Origin: Lachnospiraceae bacterium
GTDB lineage: Bacteria > Bacillota_A > Clostridia > Lachnospirales > Lachnospiraceae
Assembly: GCA_009911175.1 (NCBI GenBank)
Contig: QXWX01000010.1
Coordinates: 1-64,000, forward strand
Reading direction: 5' to 3'
Length of the DNA stretch: 64,000 bases
Part shown: one piece after another, positions 58,990-64,000 of the stretch
Position numbering within the stretch: the first letter of the stretch is position 1
Layout of the letters: the number at the start of each line of letters is the position of its first letter
Translations under genes and position numbers: made by a program
The notes under the pieces: model-generated
Told to the model about the DNA's origin: nothing
Seen by the model: the letters and a program-made list of their open reading frames with translations, nothing else
Database searches by the model: none

Positions 58990-60681
58990 ATGAAAATTGT
59001 AATCGTAGGCGGTGTGGCAGGCGGCGCCACCGCGGCAGCCAGAATCCGCAGGCTGGATGAACAGGCAGAGATCCTTGTATTCGAACGCTCCGGATATATT
59101 TCCTACGCAAACTGCGGCCTGCCCTATTATATCGGCGGAGTCATTGAGGATCCGGAGGAGCTGACGCTCCAGACCCCGGAAAGCTTCTTTTCCCGCTTCC
59201 GGATCACAATGAAGGTACATCATGAGGTGATCGCGGTCCATCCGGAACGAAAATATGTTTCCGTTCGGAATCTGGAAAGCGGAGAAGTCTTTGAGGAACC
59301 CTATGACAAGCTGCTCCTCTCTCCGGGGGCTAAGCCCACTCAGCCAAGGCTTCCCGGCATCGGACTGGAAAAAATGTTTACTCTGCGGACCGTGGAGGAT
59401 ACCTTCCGCATCAAAGAGTTCATTCATCAAAATCATCCAAAGTCCGCTGTCCTGGCAGGCGGCGGCTTTATCGGACTGGAACTGGCGGAGAATCTGCGTG
59501 AACTGGGCATGGAGGTGACGATCGTTCAGCGGCCGAAGCAGCTCATGAATCCCTTTGACGCAGATATGGCCTCCTTCATCCACAGTGAAATGCGCAGACA
59601 CGGGGTCAGACTGGCGCTGGGGCATACGGTGGAGGGCTTTGAGGAAAAAGACGGGGGCATCAAGATCCTTTTGAAGGATGAGGCTCCTCTCCATGCCGAC
59701 ATGGTGGTTCTGGCCATCGGCGTGACCCCGGATACTGCTCTTGCGCGGGAAGCCGGATTGGAGCTTGGGATCAAAGGCAGTATCCTGGTCAATGACCGGA
59801 TGGAGACTTCCATGCCCGATATTTATGCCGTCGGGGATGCCGTACAGGTCAAACACGCCGTATCCGGGCAGGATGCCCTGATCTCACTGGCCGGTCCCGC
59901 AAATAAACAGGGGCGCATTGCCGCGGACAATATCTGCGGCGGAGACAGCCGGTATCCCGGGTCTCAGGGAAGCTCGGTCATCAAGGTATTTGATCTGACA
60001 GCCGCCGTCACCGGTCTGAACGAAAGGAATGCCAAGGCAGCAGGGATTGAGACCGACAAGGTGATCCTATCTCCTATGAGCCATGCTGGCTATTATCCCG
60101 GAGGCAGATTGATGACCATGAAGGTCCTGTTTGAAAAGAAAACTTATCGCCTGCTGGGCGCCCAGATTGTGGGCAGCGAGGGTGTGGACAAACGCATCGA
60201 CGTATTGGCAGCGGCCATCCATGCCAGGATAAAAGCGACGGAACTCCAGGAGCTTGACCTGGCCTACGCGCCGCCCTATTCCTCAGCCAAGGATCCGGTC
60301 AATATGGCGGGATTTATGATCGAGAATATCGAAAAAGGAGTGGTAAAGCAGTTCCATCCGGAGGACGTGGCAGATCTGCCACGTGACGGAAGCATCACTC
60401 TGCTGGATGTCCGTACTCCGGGAGAATTCCAAAACGGACATATTGAGGGATTTGTAAATATCCCGGTGGATGAGCTTCGGGAACGTCTGGGAGAGATCGA
60501 AAAGGAAAAAACAGTCTATGTGATGTGCCAGAGCGGACTGCGCAGCTACATTGCCTGCCGGATCCTGTCCGGAAACGGTTATGACTGCAGAAATCTCTCC
60601 GGCGGCTACCGGTTCTACGCTTCCGTGATGCAGGACCGCCGTATGGCGGAGACTGCCGCTCCCTGCGGCATGGAGCGCTGA
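58990..60681 (+). CDS. CoA-disulfide reductase-like flavoprotein with C-terminal rhodanese domain
   Basis: This 563-residue fusion has a pyridine nucleotide-disulfide reductase (FAD loop G-G-V-A-G-G-A-T-A-A at 7-16, redox C42 in N-C-G-L-P-Y, second dinucleotide loop A-G-G-G-F-I-G-L-E near 155-163, dimer domain to about 440). A rhodanese domain (about 460-545) follows with C516 in C-Q-S-G-L-R-S. CoADR-Rhd enzymes reduce CoA persulfide or polysulfide with NAD(P)H. The layout suggests sulfane-sulfur handling in the cytoplasm. Confidence 0.93.
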   Translation: MKIVIVGGVAGGATAAARIRRLDEQAEILVFERSGYISYANCGLPYYIGGVIEDPEELTLQTPESFFSRFRITMKVHHEVIAVHPERKYVSVRNLESGEVFEEPYDKLLLSPGAKPTQPRLPGIGLEKMFTLRTVEDTFRIKEFIHQNHPKSAVLAGGGFIGLELAENLRELGMEVTIVQRPKQLMNPFDADMASFIHSEMRRHGVRLALGHTVEGFEEKDGGIKILLKDEAPLHADMVVLAIGVTPDTALAREAGLELGIKGSILVNDRMETSMPDIYAVGDAVQVKHAVSGQDALISLAGPANKQGRIAADNICGGDSRYPGSQGSSVIKVFDLTAAVTGLNERNAKAAGIETDKVILSPMSHAGYYPGGRLMTMKVLFEKKTYRLLGAQIVGSEGVDKRIDVLAAAIHARIKATELQELDLAYAPPYSSAKDPVNMAGFMIENIEKGVVKQFHPEDVADLPRDGSITLLDVRTPGEFQNGHIEGFVNIPVDELRERLGEIEKEKTVYVMCQSGLRSYIACRILSGNGYDCRNLSGGYRFYASVMQDRRMAETAAPCGMER

Positions 60682-60700
60682 CCATACTGCAGTCCGGCGT

Positions 60701-60735
60701 TGTATGGCCTGTGCATTGACAGTACTGGCCATACA
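60701..60735. terminator. Hairpin between convergent CoADR-like and Crp-family genes
   Basis: TGTATGGCC (60701-60709) pairs perfectly with GGCCATACA (60727-60735). Only a short TTTT follows five bases later, so termination strength is uncertain. Confidence 0.5.
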
Positions 60736-60747
60736 GGACATTTTCAT

Positions 60748-61416
60748 CTATCCATTGCTGATCCTGCGCAGCTTTTCCGGATCGGTGATCTCCACGGTCC
60801 CCCGGGACAGCCGTATCATCCCCTCGCTCTGAAAATAACGGAGCATCCGGGTGACGACTTCCCGGGGATTGCCCAGGTGGCTGCCGATGATCTCATGGGT
60901 GATCTTCAGGGAATCCGTTCCTTCCAGCGCGGCCTCCTCCAGAAGAAATCCGGCAAGGCGCTTGTCAAAGCTTTTCCATAAGATCTGCTCCAAAAGCCAC
61001 ATAACCTCCGAAAAGCGGGATGCCATGATCTCATTCGTAAAATTCGCCGCAGGCGCGGATTCTTCCAGGATCCCTTTGTAGACCTCGGCCGGAATGACGA
61101 TCAGATCCGTTTCCTTTTCCGCTTCGATGGTGACCTCGAACTGGATCGAATGCAGGATACAGGAAGCGGAAAACAGGCAGATATCCAGATCAAACAGACG
61201 GTAAAGAGAGATCTCCCGCCCCGCGTCCGAGAGGATATAGGCCCGAAGCTGCCCACGCCGTATGATCAGCAGGCCCGTGCAGTCCATGCTGCCGTTATGG
61301 AGCATGGTTCCTTTTTTTACAGTACGTTCCACCGCACTCCCGGAGATCTTCTGCTTCTGGATCGCTGTCAGTTTATTCCAGATTGGAAAATAAGTTTCAA
61401 ATTCCATAGAATCCAT
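60748..61416 (-). CDS. Crp/Fnr-family transcription regulator
   Basis: The 222-residue regulator has a cyclic-nucleotide-binding-like beta barrel (about 15-115), a long dimer helix (about 120-150) and a C-terminal winged helix. The recognition helix reads R185-E-V-V-T-R190, keeping the R-E-x-x-x-R residues with which E. coli CRP reads TGTGA. The cAMP pocket is not conserved, and cysteines at 80 and 86 could sense redox or sulfur. AAAGG precedes ATG 61416. It converges on the rhodanese/CoADR operon, whose promoter has a TGTGA palindrome. Confidence 0.87.
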   Translation of the reverse strand: MDSMEFETYFPIWNKLTAIQKQKISGSAVERTVKKGTMLHNGSMDCTGLLIIRRGQLRAYILSDAGREISLYRLFDLDICLFSASCILHSIQFEVTIEAEKETDLIVIPAEVYKGILEESAPAANFTNEIMASRFSEVMWLLEQILWKSFDKRLAGFLLEEAALEGTDSLKITHEIIGSHLGNPREVVTRMLRYFQSEGMIRLSRGTVEITDPEKLRRISNG

Positions 61417-61435
61417 TCTCACCCTTTCCACAGTT

Positions 61436-61459
61436 TAGAATGCTTTCGAATCCATTCTA
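61436..61459 (-). promoter_or_regulatory. Inverted repeat in the Crp-family gene promoter
   Basis: TAGAATG / CATTCTA arms flank a 10-nt centre, 20 bases before the start codon. The minus-strand TAGAAT (61459-61454) could be the -10. It may be an operator. Confidence 0.35.
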
Positions 61460-61509
61460 CCATACGATGAGATTTTTTTCTACAGCCAGAAAACCCGATT
61501 GTTTTTCCT

Positions 61510-61995
61510 CTATTGTTTTTCCCCTATTGCTTTTCTCTTATTATTTTCTACATGCTTTTTCAGCAGGAAACCGATCGGAAGCAGGAGGATCCAGATCATC
61601 AGCAGATAAAACAACGATATCATCGACACCGGCAGATCCAGAAGAACCCACCCCAGTGATTCGGCGGAAGAAAAATCCTCCAGCGAGCGAAGGCTGACAA
61701 ACATCCCGATCAAAAAGCCAAGGCTTCCGAACAGACCTGAGATCTGCAAGACCATTTTGACCGCCAGAAGGCTCTCCTTATACTCGGCAACGGAACCTCC
61801 TTTTTTCCCAAAGGCAAACAGGAAGGCCATGCCGAAGGCTCTCAAAGATTTGGTGCAAAACAGAATCAGTATACATGGAAACAGAATAAACATTGCGGTA
61901 GCGCTGTCCATAAAATTGACCAGATTTCCAAAGCCGCCTCCAATATTCATCAGAATCCAGATAATAACTCCCACTAAATAAATTGCATAAAACAT
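61510..61995 (-). CDS. MotA/TolQ-like small membrane protein
   Basis: The 161-residue protein has four predicted helices (about 3-20, 32-52, 85-105, 122-148). The order F-M-D-S-A-T-A-M-F-I then a basic loop (Y-K-E-S-L-L-A-V-K) then G-L-F-G-S-L-G-F-L-I-G-M and a final long helix resembles the MotA/TolQ/ExbB fold. No flagellar genes or ExbD/MotB partner are present. GGAGAGAG precedes ATG 61995. It follows the anti-sigma gene by 35 bases and is probably part of that unit. Confidence 0.5.
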   Translation of the reverse strand: MFYAIYLVGVIIWILMNIGGGFGNLVNFMDSATAMFILFPCILILFCTKSLRAFGMAFLFAFGKKGGSVAEYKESLLAVKMVLQISGLFGSLGFLIGMFVSLRSLEDFSSAESLGWVLLDLPVSMISLFYLLMIWILLLPIGFLLKKHVENNKRKAIGEKQ

Positions 61996-62030
61996 AATCA
62001 ACTCTCTCCTTCCTTAAAGATATAAATTCG

Positions 62031-62822
62031 TCAGATCACACCGCTCCATACCAACTCGGCCTCTTCCCTCTTCGCGTCAAACTCTTCATCTGAAAGCCGG
62101 TCAAGCCGATCCATATTTCCCATCGGCAGATAGTAGATCTCCCGTTCCAACGGCTGGTAATCCGTGTTGGGATTCCGGTAAAAATTCTCTTCAAATACCT
62201 CTCCTTCGCGGACGGTACTGCCGATAAAGCTGCCATCGAGCAGGCTGTTCCACAGTGTCCTCGTATAGCAATAGTAGACCACTCTTACCGTCTTCCCGTT
62301 CCGCCGGATGGTCCGGCCATTGGAGGTGAAATGATTGATCTTCAGTGCACTTTGCTGTTCCTCCGACAGGTTCAGGACAAATCGGATCTGTTCCATGGTC
62401 TGACAGTCATCAGTGTCTTCTGATCCCGCCGCGTCTGCCGGCCCCACATACACCCACTCTCTAAGCCCCCGGCTGTTCGGGACATATGCGATCTTGTACA
62501 ATTCCGTAGTCATACAATCCGGGGCGTAAGAAACCGGGATTTCATAGCGTTTCAGAAATACGGTGGTCCCAATCAGTATGACACAGGTGGAAAGGGCGAC
62601 GATCACATACTTCCGGCGCATACTTGCTTTTAATTTTTTCAGGAAATCAATCTCCTTTTTCTCCGGCGGTATCTCGATCGGAAGCTCTTCTGCCATCTGC
62701 CTGTAAATGGTGTTGCAGGAGTTACAGTTTTCCAGATGCATTTTCATTTCTTCATTGGTCTCCTCGCTGGTCAGGCCGTCAATATAGCCCGGCAGCAGGT
62801 CTTTCACAATGCAGCACTTCAT
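62031..62822 (-). CDS. Zinc-finger anti-sigma factor (membrane)
   Basis: The 263-residue protein has an N-terminal zf-HC2 anti-sigma domain (D-L-L-P-G-Y-I-D near 8-15, H29-x3-C33-x2-C36), one membrane helix (about 72-90) and a ~170-residue outer domain of unknown fold. The cytoplasmic ZAS domain would hold the ECF sigma factor encoded two bases upstream until a signal acts on the outer domain. The outer domain is rich in charged and aromatic residues and has few cysteines. Confidence 0.88.
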   Translation of the reverse strand: MKCCIVKDLLPGYIDGLTSEETNEEMKMHLENCNSCNTIYRQMAEELPIEIPPEKKEIDFLKKLKASMRRKYVIVALSTCVILIGTTVFLKRYEIPVSYAPDCMTTELYKIAYVPNSRGLREWVYVGPADAAGSEDTDDCQTMEQIRFVLNLSEEQQSALKINHFTSNGRTIRRNGKTVRVVYYCYTRTLWNSLLDGSFIGSTVREGEVFEENFYRNPNTDYQPLEREIYYLPMGNMDRLDRLSDEEFDAKREEAELVWSGVI

Positions 62823-62824
62823 TT

Positions 62825-63322
62825 CTACACCTCCATTTTCTCTATGATTTTTTGTTTGGCTCTGTAAAATGTGGTGCGCGCCCAGTTTTCACTTTTTCCC
62901 AGGATCCTTCCGATCTCCGCAAAGGAGAACTCCCCGGTCAGGCGCAGGTAGACCAGCTCGCGCATCGGATCCGGAAGCGCATGGATAGCCTGGTACAGCG
63001 CAGTCTTTTCCATGTAGAGCAGGGTCGCCTTTTCCGGTGATTCCTGACTCGGCACATTCTCCGTAAGCTCCGTCTGGTTCCAGCGGGAGCGCTTGTCAAG
63101 CCATTGATACCAGAGATGCTTGGCGATCTGACAGAGCCATACCGACAGCTTACAGCTTCCGTCGTAACGGTCCATGGTCCGCATGGCCCGGAAAAAGGTC
63201 TCCTGGGTCAGTTCCTCCGAGAGATCCTCGTCGTGGGTGAGGCTCAGCAGATACCGATATACATCCTTCGCATGCTGTGTATAAGCTTTTTCAATCTCTT
63301 TCAGGGCGCTCACCTCCTCCAT
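62825..63322 (-). CDS. ECF RNA polymerase sigma factor
   Basis: The ~165-residue protein has only sigma-2 (D-V-Y-R-Y-L-L-S-L-T..D-L-S-E-E-L-T-Q-E-T-F-F-R-A near 15-47) and sigma-4 (P-M-R-E-L-V-Y-L-R-L..F-A-E-I-G-R-I-L-G near 118-145) regions. It directs envelope-stress-type transcription and is held by the adjacent anti-sigma factor. The start is uncertain: ATG 63322, GTG 63313 or ATG 63358 are in frame, and the best GGAGGAG lies within the first codons after 63322. Confidence 0.9.
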   Translation of the reverse strand: MEEVSALKEIEKAYTQHAKDVYRYLLSLTHDEDLSEELTQETFFRAMRTMDRYDGSCKLSVWLCQIAKHLWYQWLDKRSRWNQTELTENVPSQESPEKATLLYMEKTALYQAIHALPDPMRELVYLRLTGEFSFAEIGRILGKSENWARTTFYRAKQKIIEKMEV

Positions 63323-63466
63323 TGCGTATGCAGATGTCCGGCCGATCCATCCGATCATACCCAAGGGGCATCCCGTAATTCATGTCCCTGCGGGACGGGC
63401 GGACTTCGTCCGATAAGGTATAAAATGCGGAAAAACTGCCACGGCATGTTTCTTACGCGTCTTCCC

Positions 63467-63499
63467 CTATATATCCGGAAAAACGGGGATTCGTTACAA
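63467..63499 (-). promoter_or_regulatory. Candidate autoregulated ECF promoter
   Basis: On the minus strand TGTAACGAA (63499-63491) and CGGATATATAG (63477-63467) lie at typical ECF -35/-10 distance; -35 with AAC is characteristic of ECF sigma factors. The leader to the gene also has CGGAC-GAA-GTCCG and GTCCC-GCA-GGGAC hairpins. Confidence 0.5.
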
Positions 63500-63519
63500 A
63501 AAATTTTTAATTTTTTTGT

Positions 63520-64000
63520 TCATTGATCGTACCGGAGAGACAGAATATCCGAAGCCTGAATCCGATACACCGCCGCCTGGTTCGTCAACAGGCTTCTGTT
63601 TTGATAATCAAACAAAAGAAGTTCATTTTTCACACGTTCCAGATGCGTCATCTTCCGCAGCTGTCTTTTGTCATATAGTTCATACCCCTGCAGATACCGG
63701 CGCTCCAATGCTTCCCGCTCATAAAAGGCAGCTTCCTCTTCCTTCGCAACCCGCGGCTCCCCTGCAAATGCAGGCCGATTCTTTACATTTTCCCGCAGAT
63801 ACAGGTCATAGGTCAAAAGCTCCCGGTACTCTTCTTTGCGTGCCGGATCCCATTCTGCCGCGAAATCCAGAAGGATCTCATACCGCCGGATCCGGGAATG
63901 GCTAATTCCGCGGAGACGTTTCTTCTCATAATAGCCGCTCAGCCGGTCATACATCGTGAACGCATCCGGAAATGCCTTTTCCAGAAGCTCCATCGTATGG
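63520..64000 (-). CDS. C-terminal part of a DUF4080 (B12-binding radical SAM) protein, cut by the window edge
   Basis: The minus-strand frame is open to the window end, so only the last ~160 residues are seen. The pattern Y-D-R-L-S-G-Y-Y, R-Y-E-I-L-L-D-F-A and Y-R-E-L-L-T-Y-D-L-Y-L-R-E-N matches the DUF4080 tail that follows B12-binding radical SAM domains. The catalytic part lies outside. The ATG at 63993 is probably internal. An AT-only hairpin with a T-run (63500-63519) may terminate it before the ECF promoter. Confidence 0.7.
   Translation of the reverse strand, partial: HTMELLEKAFPDAFTMYDRLSGYYEKKRLRGISHSRIRRYEILLDFAAEWDPARKEEYRELLTYDLYLRENVKNRPAFAGEPRVAKEEEAAFYEREALERRYLQGYELYDKRQLRKMTHLERVKNELLLFDYQNRSLLTNQAAVYRIQASDILSLRYDQ

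Overview
The window looks like the chromosome of a Firmicute, most likely a Lachnospiraceae-type spore-forming Clostridium relative. The evidence is the gene content (YqfC/YqfD, a SpoVB-like flippase, a BofC-like protein, MinCDE next to RodA, a SepF/YlmH cluster, L27 with its cleavable N-terminus beside the Prp protease), strong AGGAGG-type ribosome sites, frequent TTG/GTG starts, and moderate-to-high GC with AT-rich spacers. It is mainly a housekeeping region with few accessory genes. No tRNA, rRNA or CRISPR array was seen.

Layout. 1-76 is the probable 3' tail of a group II intron. 0.2-6.7 kb: NfnAB-type flavoprotein pair, RlmH, DegV, HAD hydrolase, flotillin. 6.8-15.2 kb, all on +: YqfC-YqfD-PhoH-YbeY, SpoVB-like flippase, BofC-like protein, YnzC, 5-formyl-THF cyclo-ligase, DUF4250, MiaB, CmpB-like membrane protein. 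15.3-25.5 kb: MutS-MutL-MiaA, a PLP enzyme and two flavoproteins. 25.8-36.7 kb: RadC, then a cell-shape and division block (MreBCD, PBP2, MinCDE, RodA), methylglyoxal synthase and a D,D-carboxypeptidase. 37.2-43.1 kb: HlyD-like membrane protein, YlmE, SepF, YlmH, LspA, RluD, cytidylate-kinase-like protein. 43.2-45.1 kb on -: TtcA-like protein and a Xer-type recombinase. 45.1-46.1 kb is a gene-poor AT-rich spacer before lexA (+). 46.8-58.2 kb on -: the ribosome-biogenesis block RsfS, YqeK, NadD, YhbY, Obg, L27, Prp, L21, then an amidohydrolase, aspartate kinase, YbaK, RNase E/G and two radical-SAM-linked proteins. 58.7-61.4 kb: rhodanese plus CoA-disulfide-reductase-like protein with a convergent Crp/Fnr regulator. 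61.5-64.0 kb on -: ECF sigma, anti-sigma and MotA-like membrane protein, then a partial DUF4080 protein.

The least explained material is between genes. (1) Palindromic elements share an end motif close to GTTACTRTTCACA: two 147-bp copies 95% identical with a compensatory base-pair change, a 196-bp element with 18-bp perfect terminal repeats, a half-copy upstream of lexA, a short hairpin at 101-137 and a 15-bp remnant. (2) The lexA spacer holds a strong leftward promoter flanked by LexA-like boxes with no recognisable gene behind it, and an inverted fragment of rsfS. (3) A TGTGA-N5-TCACA site sits about 41 bp before the predicted start of the rhodanese/CoA-disulfide-reductase transcript, and the neighbouring Crp-family regulator carries the matching R-E-x-x-x-R recognition helix. 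All functions come from reading the sequence; no database search was run.
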